A DNA stretch of 64,000 nucleotides, from positions 5,359,979 to 5,423,978 of the forward strand of contig NC_059388.1 of assembly GCF_019703515.2 (NCBI RefSeq). Direction: 5' to 3'. Under the pieces are notes generated by a model. The model searched no databases. It was not told the origin of the DNA and was given only the letters and a program-made list of their open reading frames with translations. A program made the translations under genes and the position numbers. Positions 9,713 to 47,907 of this stretch are shown here, in pieces. Every line of letters begins with the position of its first letter. Position 1 is the stretch's first letter. This DNA comes from Myxocyprinus asiaticus. Its lineage: Eukaryota > Chordata > Actinopteri > Cypriniformes > Catostomidae.

Positions 9713-10492
9713 AAGGGAGAGTAAAAAGCCGCTAGAGGAATAATCTCTGGGGGAGCGGGCGGAGCCGCTGGGGGAATAGTCTCTGGGGGAGCGGGCAGAG
9801 CCGTGGAAGACTCTGGGGGCAGAGCCGTGGAAGGCTCGAGACAAAGAGTCCTGGATGAATGGGAAACGACCTCCGTGGTCGTGGGCATGGGAGGAGACTC
9901 GGGAACAACCTTTGTGGTCGTGGGCATGGGAGGAGACTCGGAAACGACCTCCGTGGTTGTAAACATGGCCAGAGATTTGGAAACGACCTCCGTGGTCATG
10001 TACATGGGATGAGACTTGGGAATGACCTCCGTAGTCATGTACATGGGAAGGGACTTGGGAACAACCTCTTTGGTTATGAACACGTGCTGAGACTTGGAAA
10101 CGACCTCCGTGGTCGAGTACATGGGAAGGGACTTGGGAACGACCTCTGTAATCCTGGGGGGCTGTGGAAGGCTTCGGGACGGGGGTCGTGGAAGGCTCGG
10201 ACAAGAGAGCCGAAGACGCAGGTTTTGGCCCGGGGTTCCCACCATAATCTACTGTATAAAGGGAACCGCAAATTTCCAGAGCCTTCTCCACCTATTCGCC
10301 AAGCGTCCAGTGAAGATCAGCTGGAGGCATCAGTTCTCTCAGTGCACTATTCAGACCGGCCTGGAAAAAAACCACCAGAGAGCGGTCTGGATAGTGCAAT
10401 ACATTTGCCAGCTCTAAAAACTCACAGACGTGATTCTCTACTGGACGGTCCCCTTGTTGAAGGAGCAGAATTCTGACGGCCGCTAGATCCAT
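9713..10492 (-). pseudogene. Gag-like ORF with 13-residue tandem repeats and an amber stop
   Basis: The frame starts MDLAAVRILLLQQGDRPVEN and continues FLELANVLHYPDRSLVVFF, a gag-like segment seen in many fish Gypsy-derived proteins. A TAG at about 10294-10296 interrupts it (TLGE-stop-VEKAL), after which the same frame continues. Downstream lies a repeat of 39 bp, readable as 13 residues (TTEVVSKSLPMYM type), about eight copies. The product, if any, would be a short Gag fragment. Confidence 0.6.
9859..10160. repeat. 39-bp minisatellite (about 7.5 copies)
   Basis: Units begin GGAAACGACCTCCGTGGTC and end near GGAGACTC/GGGACTTG, with point differences but almost no length change, so the repeat stays in reading frame. 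Confidence 0.85.
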
Positions 10493-10509
10493 TTTTTGGT
10501 CAGTCTTTC

Positions 10510-10795
10510 TGTAATGAGGCTGGAGGATCTAAGTGCAGCTTTTAATGGAAACAAAACACAGGGAACCTGGTACAGAACATGACAGAACATGTGAAGACTG
10601 ACAAAGTAAACAGGAAAAACAAGGGCTTAAATACACAGGGGCAAACAAGGGAATGAGGAACACCTGTGGAAACAATCGGGGAAAACAAATCATAAAATTA
10701 AACTACAAAGGACTACAAACTAACAGGAAACAGGAACATGGGAACTAAACAAGAATTTCAACATAAGTCAATGCAAACACAGAGAATATGTGACA
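10510..10795 (-). repeat. LTR of truncated Gypsy element
   Basis: Minus-strand sequence starts TGTCACATATTCTCTGTG and ends CTCATTACA, 286 bp, with a TGT...ACA terminal inversion. It sits immediately upstream of the gag ATG at 10492. Confidence 0.6.
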
Positions 10796-10820
10796 ATATG
10801 TCACTGTCTAAAAACAACCT

Positions 10821-11345
10821 AATTATATGTTATGTATAATAATTTATTATTGTAATTTATTATGTAAATATAGAACTTGTAAAATAAGGTTATTTTTGTT
10901 AACAATAGTTACCTTCATGAACTAACAATGAAGAAAACTTTTAGAGCACATGTTAATCTTGGTTAATGTTAATTTCAACATGTACTTAACATCTATTACA
11001 AACGAATACATTATTATGGTAACACTTTAAACATTAGTATCATGAAGTAACAATGAGCAATATTTTATTCAATAATGTATTAATTTTGGTTAAAAAATAC
11101 AATTGTTATGAAAATTTTAGTTCATAATACAATAACTAATGTTAACATATACAACTTTTAATTCATAAAAAATGTATTAAGTACATGTTGAAATTAACAT
11201 GAACCAAGATGAATATGTGCTCTAAAAGTTTTCTTCATTGTTAGTTCATGAAGGTAACTATTGTTAACAAAAATAACCTTATTTTACAAGTTCTATATTT
11301 ACATAATAAATTACAATAATAAATTATTATACATAACATATAATT
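10821..11345. mobile_element. Fold-back (MITE-type) element with about 167-bp inverted arms
   Basis: The left arm starting AATTATATGTTATGTATAAT at 10821 is matched base for base in reverse complement by the right arm ending at 11345. The arms run to roughly 10988 and 11177 around a 190-bp centre. The motif CATGAACTAACAATGAA in the arms recurs at 32555-32868, so this belongs to an hAT-like non-autonomous family common in fish. Confidence 0.8.
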
Positions 11346-12184
11346 ATAAGTAAATATAACAGTCAGTTTAGGGGCTGTTCAGACCAGTGTCTGATATGTG
11401 CCAAATAACAATAAATAAATAAATGGAATATCGGAATGGGGCACTATGGCTTGCAGTGTGAATGTGGCCTTTGTAAAATCCTGTTGCAGTTCAGTTTTAC
11501 TACTCTCGTACACATCTTTTATTTATTTATTTTTTCAATCAGTCTTTGCACATTAAAAACATTTGCTCATCTGAGACAATCCTTACACTAGGATTTAAAT
11601 TTCTAAATTCAAATTTCCTGGCCATCAGAACATAATTTATTTTTCTTAGTTATAGACATACAAGGGTTTATTGCCTTCATGATATGATGTAGAATTATGG
11701 AGAGGTAGATTATGAATAATAATAATACATGTGCAAAATATGGCACCTTATATAGGGAGCTATAAATATTAATAAAAAATCAACTACATTGTTTTTAACA
11801 AAGTATGTCTTATGACTGCTTATACCTACTTTAATTTCACTCTATTTTATTATTTACATTATTGAAAGGCACCTCTATTTTTTTTCCATAAATTAAAGAT
11901 TCTGCATGAATACCTGCCTTAATGGTAGTAAATGTCTTAATGAGATGCAAAACCTGTTGGTTGGGATAATGACCATCAGAAATTAAAATAAATTTCATAC
12001 ACACCATAGATAATGCAATAAAACAAAGTACACCCCCCTAGTCACTGTATAATGTCCTCTCATGGTCCTGCACCAAAGGCACTTTAGCAGTATCAATTCT
12101 GAAGCTCATTAGAATAATAATAAGAAAAAAATAATCATCAGTTATGATTTTTTTTTTTTTTTTTTTTTTTTTGGGTCTTTGACA
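11346..12184. other. AT-rich spacer, nothing recognised
   Basis: No coding frame or known repeat was recognised, apart from a T tract at about 12148-12172. Confidence 0.6.
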
Positions 12185-12458
12185 TCAGTAAAATTTGATA
12201 AGGTATTCCGGATAGATCTGGTTGCTATCAAATATGACGAAGATCTTTGGGTTGATCACGTCATCCACACAGCTGTCAAAGCTGGGTGACCCAGTGTATA
12301 TTCCCCAACTAGAACCCTTGCCAGGAACGTGCATTTGTAAGGTGGATCAGTCTGGAAAATAGCAGGTGCTAGACCATGTCTCTGTAGGATAAAGTTATGC
12401 TTGCTAGTCGAATGACAAAACTTGCTGGAATACTTTGCGTCACATGCGAAATAGCTCC
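12185..12458 (-). pseudogene. PARP catalytic-domain last exon (orphan, frameshifted)
   Basis: On the minus strand, after a good acceptor (TTTACAG at 12465-12459), the exon encodes GSYFACDAKYSSKFC, then CTFLARVLVGEYT. After a one-base shift it reads GSPSFDSCVDDVINPKIFVI and DSNQIYPEYLIKFY-stop. These are hallmarks of the C-terminal half of poly/mono-ADP-ribosyltransferase domains of the PARP11/12/14 group. A single missing base near GEYT breaks the frame. No exon with the upstream H-G-T motif was seen to the right before the DIRS element. It is probably a pseudogene fragment, though a sequencing error or a gene continuing beyond the insertions cannot be excluded. Confidence 0.7.
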
Positions 12459-12469
12459 CTGTAAACACA

Positions 12470-13490
12470 AAAATGAAAAGTATTCATTACCAAACATTTC
12501 TATAATGGCATTGTCTATAATGGCATGTCGTGTTTAAAGAAATCCTTGGTCAAAAATATTTGGACCAAGACCAAGTGAAATAGTTTTCCTTTCTGTACTG
12601 ATGCATTTCCTATTAAACAGGAAATTTGGTGGGACATATTTAGGGCCTGAACCTCAAAGCTAAAAGAGATGCACTTAAAGACATAAAACTCCAAGTCTGA
12701 TTTCATGGGATCTTGCAAAGACATCTCAGGAGTATTTGTATGTATTCTTAAGCAAGGTTTGATTCTAGCACACGTACATTTGCCTACATTTGCATAGACA
12801 CTGAAACCTACAATACTGACACATTGACAGCATCTAAAATGTAAATAATTTATATATGAAAAACATTACATATGTACAAATGTTTATGAATATTGAATTC
12901 ATGTAATGAATTGGTTCATTTTATTGTAATTATTATCAGTTGGATAAATTTAATGTTTAAATGCCATCACATTTGTTTAACACATTTACATAAATTGACA
13001 ATATACCGTGCAGTATTCAGCTTGTTTCACAGGAACTTAACTTAAACTTATAACTTAAACCAAAACAATATAAATATAAATTCTATAATTGCTTAATCAT
13101 AACATAGTCATTTAAATTAATTATTTTATTTTGTTCATAAAAATATTCCATTCTATTTGTATACTATAAACCAATTCTTCAGGAGCCATATGATAGCTCT
13201 GTGTGGGAACAGACCTAAATTTAAATCTTTAATCAGTGATTTTCAACTCCATCAGTCGCAGCGGCCGTAACTGCCAAATCTCGCACTTATTTAAACATTT
13301 AGAAATTGCCATCTCAAGAAGCGTTACAACACAGGTTTTACGCCAGTGATGCCAAATGCTCATTAGCTCCTCCATGTCTCATGACCGATTGAAACATGCC
13401 ATATTCCGTGCAGTGTATTCGTTTGAATGAGATATGACAGCGCCTTCACGGAGTGGATCAGGTTCAAATTCCACTGTCAACTAGATGTAG
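12470..13490. other. AT-rich spacer, nothing recognised
   Basis: Short open frames only; no similarity I can name. This could be intron sequence of the PARP-like remnant. Confidence 0.5.
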
Positions 13491-13493
13491 ACT

Positions 13494-13750
13494 GATATAT
13501 CGGTTTTACCGATAAATCAGTGCCGATAGTTGCTTTTTGGAACTTTTGGTTATCTGCAAATATCTATGCTGATAGTTTTTTTGTTTATTCCTCTGTGTTC
13601 CTATGTGGCCGGCACTGGAGGATTATATGGCTATATTAACTGATTGACAACAGTCGTTCATATTTTTATCCTATTTGGTTATTTTTAATTAGGTAAATAA
13701 AGTGTTCTAAATTTAAGCAAGGGAATGAGAAGAATTTTTTTGGAAAGAAA

Positions 13751-13842
<92 letters not shown>

Positions 13843-15030
13843 AAATCAGTAATCTGGATCTATAAATAGCTTAATTTGGTAAATACATATATAGAGCATT
13901 GTAACGGAGCCAAGTCTCCATCATTTCAAAATAAGAGTCCTGAAATAAGTAAGTGTATTTCGAGCTTGTTCATAGACCTGCGTTATGCTCTAAACTTGGG
14001 GTTTTATTTGTAGCCTCTATTGTTCCTGTCATAGTATGGAAAGGCTAAGGCCAGTTTCACATATCCTCAATGAGCGGGCATGAGTGAGGCAAAAACAGGA
14101 CGTTTTTGTTTCGGCACCCATGTTAACAGATTACACCCTTCACACTGTAAGCGTGAGTCACGAGGTGACGCATCCAAGAAGTGTCCCAGATGCGGAAGTG
14201 TGTGGATAGTTTCGGCGCCGAGCCTATTTTTGCTGCGTGGCTCATGCTGAACTCAGCGGCTTTGGGTGCAGTGGAAACTAAAATAATCAGGAGATTAGAG
14301 AAAAGATGCAAAAGCAAATAAACAATATTTAAACCGAACCTACCATACACTACAATTTATAGGTCTGCATACAAACAAACTCAAAATACCTAAATAAAGG
14401 AAAGAATAAATAAATAAATAAACTGCAGGACTTTTGCCCGTGTTGTATATATACAGAGACAGTTTAGAAGAGACGGACCACTGGTATTAAAATTAATGGG
14501 ATAATTTGCAACACCTGCCTTACAGGTAAAAGAGCCAATCACCTTTTAGATAAAGACATCGCCTGTCAATCAGCTCAAGAATGCACATGCGTATTAGCTG
14601 ATCCAGCCTGAAAAAAGCGTAATCTGAGGTAAACCAGCAAAATTTATGATACTATTGTTGTCGGATTTACTGCTGATTTTCTTTGATCGTAATCATGACC
14701 AACCGTTTTGGAAGTTTCCACATTCAACTAGACAGGAGCTGTACTTTTATGCCGCTTGTTTACAAAGAAAATAGCTGCCCAACCTGCCCGAGAGCATTCC
14801 AAAAATGACAGCAGAGTGGACTGACTTGCCTTGATGATATATTAAGCCATTGCCGTAGGAACCTAGAAAAGAGACGCATCCTATGTAAAAATTCAAACGC
14901 GACGCGTTGCTCACGCCCTGCTCACGGAGTATGCGTGAATCCGCAATAAGAAAGTTTCTTCTATAATCTATAAATTGATTTTAAAACCTATCGGCTGATA
15001 AATCAGTTATCGGCCTTTTCCACTGCATTT
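13494..15030. mobile_element. Unclassified repeat bounded by CGATA-rich palindromic ends
   Basis: The left end carries GATATATCGGTTTTACCGAT and the right end CTATCGGCTGATAAATCAG. Both are self-complementary and mutually related by eye. Between them are a (TA)n tract and a GC-richer block (14050-14960) with repeated GCGTGA/TCACGC words. No transposase is seen. It may be a nested pair of non-autonomous DNA elements. Confidence 0.4.
13750..13838. repeat. Poly(A) followed by (TA)n microsatellite
   Basis: About 18 A then about 35 TA units. Confidence 0.95.
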
Positions 15031-15050
15031 ATTTGCCTTTTTTCTTTTTC

Positions 15051-16246
15051 TTAGAAAAAAGCAGGCTCACTGGGGGAAACACATACTTGCGCAGCCCCCG
15101 GGGCCAGCTGTGTGCCAGCGCGTCTGTGCCAAGGGGAGCCTCGGCCAGGGACTACCAGAGCAGGCAGTGGGAGGATTCCCGGGAAGCAAACAGGTCCACC
15201 TGTGCTTCGCCAAATCGACTCTAAATCAGCTGGACCAACTGGGGGTGGAGTCTCCACTCTCCCCTGAGTGTAAACTGCCATGACAGCGCATCCGCTGCAC
15301 GGCTGAGGTCGCCTGGGATGTGAATGGCCCGCAACGACTTCAGTGGCTGCTGACTCCAGAGGAGGAGACGGCAGGCGAGTTGCGACATGCGATGCAAGTG
15401 TAAGCCGCATTGGTGGTTTATATATGCTACAGTTGCCATGTTGTCCGTCCGGACCAACATGTGCTTGCCCTGGATCAATAGCCGAAGCCTTCGCAGGGCC
15501 AGCAATACCGCCAGCAACTCGAGGCAGTTGATATGCCAACGCAGTCGCAGCCCTGTCCAGGAGCCCGTGGTTGCGTGCCCTTTGCACACATGGCGGCAGA
15601 TCGGCGTGATGACCACGGCACCATGCCCATCTCGGGACTCGAGTCTGAAACCAGTGCTGGAGTGGTCTCATATGCATCAACCCGAGTGGCGTGACCGCCA
15701 CCGAGGACGCCATATGCCCCAGGAGCCTCTGAAACTGTTTCAGTGGGACCGCCGTTCGACTTCAGGCAGTTCAGCACCGACTGCGCGCGCTCGTTCATGA
15801 GGCGCGCTATCATAGAGACTGAGTCTAACTCCATCCCGAGAAAAGAGATGCTCTGAACCGGGGAGAGCTTGCTCTTTTACCAGTTGACCCGAAACCCAAA
15901 CCGGCTGAGGTGCCTGAGCACCAGGTCCCTGTGCACACACAACAGGTCTCGTGCTAGAATCAGCCAGTTGTCGAGATAATTGAGAATGAAAACGCCTACT
16001 TCCCTTAGCGGGGCAAAGGCTGCCTCTGCGACTTTTGTAAAGACGCAAGGCGACAGGGACAGACCGAAGGGGAGGACCTTGTACTGATATGCCCAGCCCT
16101 TGAAGGCGAACCACAGAAAGGGTCTGTGCCATGGTAAAACCGAGACGTAGAAGTACGCGTCCTTCATGTTTACTGCCACAAACCAATCTTGATGCTGGAC
16201 GCACAACAGAAAGCGCTGATGCGTCAGCATCTTGAACGGGAGTCAC
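15051..16246 (-). pseudogene. DIRS reverse transcriptase-RNase H, frameshifted, YLDN active site
   Basis: The RT core reads WFVAVNMKDAYFYVSVLPWH, VLPFGLSLSPCVFTKV and ILNYLDNWLIL. RNase H follows with INCLELLAVLLALRRL, HMLVRTDNMATVAYIN and DLSRAADALS. The catalytic YLDD is YLDN here (GAC-AAC), removing one metal-binding Asp. At least two frameshifts split the region (frames at 15877-16230, 15475-15834 and 15221-15713). Confidence 0.85.
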
Positions 16247-16249
16247 AGC

Positions 16250-17154
16250 ATCTCCGTGAGATAACGACAGCCATAAACACCGGATGTGTGACCCAGGAAA
16301 TGAGGAAACCGCTCTTTATTTGAAAATGTGGGTGCCGCAGCCCCTCGGGTGTGCAGCGAAATCAAATTCAAAGGAAACAAAAGATTCTCCTCCCGGCCCT
16401 CTACTGGGGGATGGAGTGGTCTGTCCACCACCTCCAAACTCACAGCGGGTCTCCTCCCCCCTGGGTCACCTGTCTCAGGCTGTTCGAAGCCTTCCTAGGG
16501 TTCTTGGCGCCGGATCGTGGGGGGGGCTTTGAATTTATCTCAGGTGATTCCGCTAGGTGGCGGCGTTTTGCGGGCACAGGCGCACCACAACCGCCTTGTC
16601 CACCTGGGGAATCGCCGTGTACCCCCTGGTCACCCCACCGTCGAGGGTAATGAGAGTGGAGAAGCTCAGAGGTCAGGTTAGGGCAGTAAAAGGTGCCTGC
16701 CAGGACTTCGTGAGCTTCTCGTGCACCTCCGGAAAGAACGGAACCGGGGCGGGGTGCGGCCGTGAGTGGAGCTCAGAGCCCAGGAACCAATCGTCAAGCC
16801 GCGAGGGCTCAGGGGAGGGTGGAGAGTTCCACTCAAGCCTGATGCTCACGGCAGCCTGGGAAATCATGGCCGCCAGCTCCGCGTCGGCCTCAGACTGGGC
16901 GACCACATCTGAAGGTGGGAGCCCAGTCGAGTCCTCCGCATCCGACCGGATCAGCCTGCTCTCCGATGCTGCGATCGAGAGCTCATCCTGCTGTGAGAGC
17001 ATGAGCCATCCACGAACGTTGTCTCAGCGTTGCTGTAGCCCAAACACGTGAGGCAGTGATTGTGGCCGTCGGAGGTGGAGAGGTAACGACCGCAACCAGG
17101 AACTATACACAGATGGAAAGGCATCTTTAAAAAGACGCTCTCCGTAAGTGCCAC
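16250..17154 (-). pseudogene. DIRS gag-like ORF1
   Basis: The N-terminal part contains FHLCIVPGCGRYLSTSDGHN and HCLTCLGYSNAETTFVDGSC, a Cys/His-rich module usual in DIRS ORF1. The next frame (16673-17002) has PSRLDDWFLGSELHSRP and VPFFPEVHEKLTKSW, conserved in fish DIRS Gag. Frame breaks near 17000 and 16670 disable it. Confidence 0.75.
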
Positions 17155-17531
17155 TCTTTTAGACGAAAATATACTCTTTTATTATTAGAATGTATACTCT
17201 CTTTTAGCTGTCGAAGCACCCTGGGGCGTTCTCTGCACCGCTGAAATGCGCCTTATATCCAACAGCATACACAGAGTTGAATGGAACGGCAGTGGAATTC
17301 AGTGAATGAATTCAATGAATGAACACCACTTGGCTCCGAAGAAAAAATCTGAATGAGTGGTTGCGAGCCAGCTCATTTTATACACATATATCTGGGGGAG
17401 TGGCATGCAAATTCCACTCACCAATTCCCATTGGCCTTTTCTCAAAGATAAGAGGTGTTTGGGGCTCCCAAGAGCGACCCCTAGTGTCACTACATCGACA
17501 CAACGTCGAGTGAGTGACAGATCAGGGAACT
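17155..17531 (-). repeat. DIRS 5' terminal repeat / untranslated region
   Basis: Non-coding terminal segment ending at GTGACAGATCAGGGAAC (plus). It includes the ACATCGACACAACGTCGAG motif typical of DIRS ends in fish. Confidence 0.65.
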
Positions 17532-18675
17532 GTAAATTGAAGTTCAAGTGCTTTTATTAATGTTTCTCTCCTGTGTGGCAGGGGATGAAACGAAACACAG
17601 TGTCTTCTGAACTGTAAGTAAGCCTAACATATGACATACATGACCAGTAGAAACACGTAATAGTACAAATAACAACAGAACACTCCACAGAAAAACAATA
17701 CAGACAATACATACAGACAATTTACAATTTGCAGTGAGCTAGAACTATGCTTTAGAGTAAACTACATCTCTTTTTACTGTTGTGCAAGTTGCACATCTGC
17801 AAACACTGAAGCGATTTAGGCTGTATATTGTGAGGTTGGATCAAGTTTTCTTGTGTAAAAGAAACAGACAGGATTGTAGAGGCAACAGAATATGCATATT
17901 AATGTTTTAAATATCCTAGTGTATGGAAACAGTACATGCGCATGTGTGTATATGGTGGCGGATACCAAGAGAGGCACAAGTAATGGTGACGGTGCGAGTT
18001 GGAGCTATGTTTCCATCAACATTTTTTATACGTATTTTAGTATATCGCATAAAATCTGCTGGTTGGAAACACCAAGATGCGCATAGAAAACGTATACGCT
18101 CGCTTGAGGTGGATACGTTTTTTTATTCGATAAGAAGAAATGCGAATAAACTATGATGGAATCACATTTACCGAATAAACTCCTGTTGAATTTCATGAAA
18201 TGTGGAATCAGTAAAGATGTTAAAGGCGTCCATAAAATTGATCAGTTTTTTTTTTTTTTTTTTTCAGGGCGAGGGAAGCAGACAAGCATTTCAAATGAGT
18301 AGAGGAGAATTTACATTTTCTGAAAGGGTTAAAGAATTTTCTGATAACCGGTATTATGCACTTTGTAATGCTTTAATGAAACATGGAATTTCTAGAATTG
18401 TCGGGGCTTGCAGGACCATAATCGTTCCTGTGTGCAGAATTTGTCACACCCTCTCCCACTCCTGATAGTTTGCTGCACATGCAGAATACAGTTGTCTGCA
18501 CAGACGGGTTGAGCACGCACATAAGGGAGCTGTCCATAAACTTTGGTAAGTCCAAGAAACTTTTTTGTGCTGATTTTTAAAGCTTAGCTGTTGTAAAACA
18601 TTTCTATTTGTATTGCATTTCATGCAGTTATTACATGTAAATGTTTTATTCTCTGTTATTTCACAACAGTGTTGT

Positions 18676-18707
<32 letters not shown>

Positions 18708-18960
18708 GGGGGGGGGGTGTGGGGGTATTGGACGACCTTATGCACAATTGTTTTGGCTGATTGTATGCATGCAAAATGTCACAAATGTCCATTTACTATT
18801 TAATTTAAGCCTATCTGATGTACACTTGCCAATCAACTTTGGACACATTTCTCATTCTCTTGGACACAACGAACTTGACTTAATTCTTTATTATACTTCG
18901 ATACTATATTCTACTATTCTACTATTCTCCATATTTGACAATAATCTAAATAATAATTAC
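17532..18960. other. Spacer with possible small inverted-repeat element and homopolymers
   Basis: No gene was recognised. GAGCTATGTTTCCATC at about 18001 and CTATGATGGAATC at about 18152-18164 are near inverted copies and may bound a 165-bp MITE. A T tract at 18677-18706 runs into a G tract at 18707-18716. Confidence 0.45.
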
Positions 18961-18964
18961 TAAG

Positions 18965-19240
18965 GGTAGAGTCACATGGGGTAACCTCCTCGTGATCGCT
19001 ATATTGTGGTTCGTTCTCCGTGGGGAGCGTGGTGAGTTGAGCGTGGATGCCGCGGTGGATGGCGTGAAGCCTCCACCCATGGCACAACTATGTCTCCGTG
19101 GCAACGCGCTCAACAAGCCATATTATATGATTCGTCCTCCGCCACCTGGACTGAGGCGAACCAAAAGCACATTGGGAATTGGGCATTCCAAATTGGGAGA
19201 AAAAGGGGAGAAAATCCACAAAAAAAAAAAAAAAAAAAAA
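18965..19240 (+). mobile_element. SINE-like retroposon with A-rich tail
   Basis: A GC-richer block (18965-19215; words such as GCCGCGGTGGATGGCGTGAA and CAAATTGGGAGAAAAAGGGG) ends in a long A-rich tail (19218-19280). This composition is that of a repeat common in cyprinid genomes. The exact family is not named here. Confidence 0.6.
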
Positions 19241-19339
19241 AAGAAAAAAAAGAAAAGAAAAAAGAAAAAAAAAGAAAAGGGTTTCACAAATTTTGGAAAA
19301 CATTTATAACATTTTCTAAAAAAAAAAAAAAAAAAAATG

Positions 19340-21240
19340 TCAGGCGGTGTTACCATCAAGTTCAAGGTATTAAATACTTTCCTTGCACCTTCGATACATA
19401 AGAGTGTACACAACTTAATCTAATTTTTTTTTTCCCCCAAAAAAGTTTTCAAACATATTTTAACGTTTTTTTTTTTTTTTATCATTAATTTTTGAGTCAA
19501 GATTTCCCAAGGTTACACCAATAAACCTGAACAAAATGTGCCTTTTCATAAAAATATCTGATATTTATTTGTTTGTTTGTTTTAGTCACATGACAACAAA
19601 TGCATGTCAGTTACACCACCTGACAAATATTAATCATATTTTAAAATACAATTGCTTTAAAAGAAATAATAATAATAAAAGATGATTCTGCACTATTCAT
19701 TCCAACATTTCTTTTTTCAAGAATTTCAGCTTTTAATAAAATTCCAGACGGTTGCACCACATGACACATTTCACTTTAAGCCCCAGAACAAAAATAGTTA
19801 AATAATATTAAGTAATTAAGTAATTGTTTTATGCAAACTGCATTTGTAATGCATTTTTTAATAATATATTAGATATGGACAAACAAATTGCGTCATGAAT
19901 AGGCGTAATTTACGGGTGGGATGGGTGGGACGTGTCCCTACCAAATTGCAAACTGCAAACATACGTGTCCCCAGCTCATGATATACAGCCACTGACATTC
20001 AGTTGCAATCTTTGTTTATTAAATTAAAAAAACTAGATTAGGGAGGATTAGACCACAGAACTCCTTGTACTGGAGGCAAAGACTTTACCATAAGACCATT
20101 CAGTCATTCTAGCTAGTAACTCTATACCACTACAGTTACAATTTAAATTGTTGTTAATTAAAATACAGTTACATTCAAAAAGTATTTTGATTACTGAAGA
20201 GATTACTTTGCATTTTATTGTCATTTGTTTCATTTAATATTTAGTCTATTCAGATAGAAAACATTTATCCATATAAATGATGCGATCCAAAGAGCATTTG
20301 AACAGCAGTGAAACACTCTTAAGATGTGTTACATTTATACAAACAGACAGAGAAGTAAGTTTGGAGCAGCAGAAATAGAAATAACCCTTGTGTAAATTGT
20401 CGTATGAATATTTAGCTTTATGCTAAGCTAAAATGCTATTTCTAGCCATTTTATATGCACTTGTTATCAGGCAGGATCATATATATTTTTTTTAATAAAA
20501 ACAAAATAACATTTAGATCATATTATATAGTAAGAACTTTGAAATTGGGGCAACAATCTTATTGTTGATGAGAATTTTTGTATTGTTTTTATGTAAAAAT
20601 ATCTAAAAAACCTTAAAACAAAGAAGCAACATTGCTTAAGATATTTAGGTTTTTTAGAGTATGTATTTTTAACATGTGTATATTGTCTTACTGTACTGGC
20701 CAATTTTTTTATAGTCAAAACAAGTAAAAAAAATCTACCAGTGCTGAAGAAGTAATCCAAAGTATTTAGATTACGTTACTGATCTTGTGTAATCAACATA
20801 ACACATTACAAATTAAATTTTACAGCATGTATTCTGTAATCTGTAGTAGAATACATTTTAAAAGTAACCCTCCCAACCCTGCTTACATTTAAAGTACCTG
20901 CATTAAATTACATTTGTATTTACCTCTAACCCTAAACCTAAACCTAACCCTAACCCAACCCTTTTCCTAAAACCTAACTCTAACTCTAAGGTTAAAGACA
21001 CCTTATGTAGACACCTTTTAACCTGACAAGTCATCTTAAAAGCACTCATTGCATAATCTATCATTGCATAATCTAATCTGATCTAAGCACGGGGGGTTGG
21101 TTTGTGGTTCTAGGGTCTAGCTAAGGGAGCATTGGTCCTTTCGATTTTCCATGTGCCAAAAGCCTAACCCTAACCTAACCCTAACCCTAATTCTAACGGC
21201 CCCTTACAGTTCTGCATCAGTGGGCTTTGCTGATGGATTT
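19340..21240. other. Upstream flank of the SLC6 gene, no coding content recognised
   Basis: AT-rich sequence with T and A tracts and CCCTAA-like words at 20928-20960 and 21166-21190. The SLC6 promoter or a 5' non-coding exon may lie here. A plausible acceptor, TTACAG at 21265-21270, precedes the start codon by about 35 bases. Confidence 0.5.
20885..21000. repeat. Telomere-like CCTAA-rich tract, copy 1
   Basis: CTGCATTAAATTACATTTG is followed by degenerate CCTAAA/CCCTAA words. The same order (CTGCATTTAATTACATC, then CCCTAAACCTAACCC) recurs at 33360-33450, so it is a dispersed repeat rather than a chance tract. Confidence 0.6.
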
Positions 21241-21302
21241 TTAATATGTGTTATGTCAGATGCTTACAGACAGAGAAAAGAAACGAAAAGGAGAAAAAGA
21301 AA

Positions 21303-47907
<26,605 letters not shown>

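Larger units (their letters stand above)
9713..10795 (-). mobile_element. Truncated Gypsy element: LTR plus gag start
   Basis: On the minus strand an LTR (10510-10795) is followed after 17 bases by an ATG-started gag frame. The element is cut at about 9712, where LINE 3' tail sequence begins. The very short leader lacks a TGG primer site, as in Gypsy families thought to self-prime; that reading is inference. Confidence 0.65.
15051..17531 (-). mobile_element. DIRS-type retrotransposon, 3' truncated
   Basis: On the minus strand the order is 5' terminal region (17155-17531), gag-like ORF (16250-17154), then RT and RNase H (15051-16246). DIRS elements use a tyrosine recombinase instead of an integrase. 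That part and the methyltransferase-like domain are missing because the element stops at about 15051. The terminal sequence starts GTTCCCTGATCTGTCACTCA on the minus strand, the usual outer end of fish DIRS copies. Confidence 0.85.

Noticed and set aside
12515..12724. Upstream PARP exon
   Set aside because: The open frame there shows no PARP motif (no H-G-T) and lacks convincing splice sites.
20928..21195. True interstitial telomere or chromosome fusion point
   Set aside because: CCTAA words are degenerate, short and linked to a dispersed repeat leader seen again at 33340.
21246..21302. Earlier start codon of the SLC6 gene at 21246
   Set aside because: It would add 19 Lys/Glu-rich residues unlike the family and overlaps a plausible splice acceptor. 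The ATG at 21303 fits family length better.
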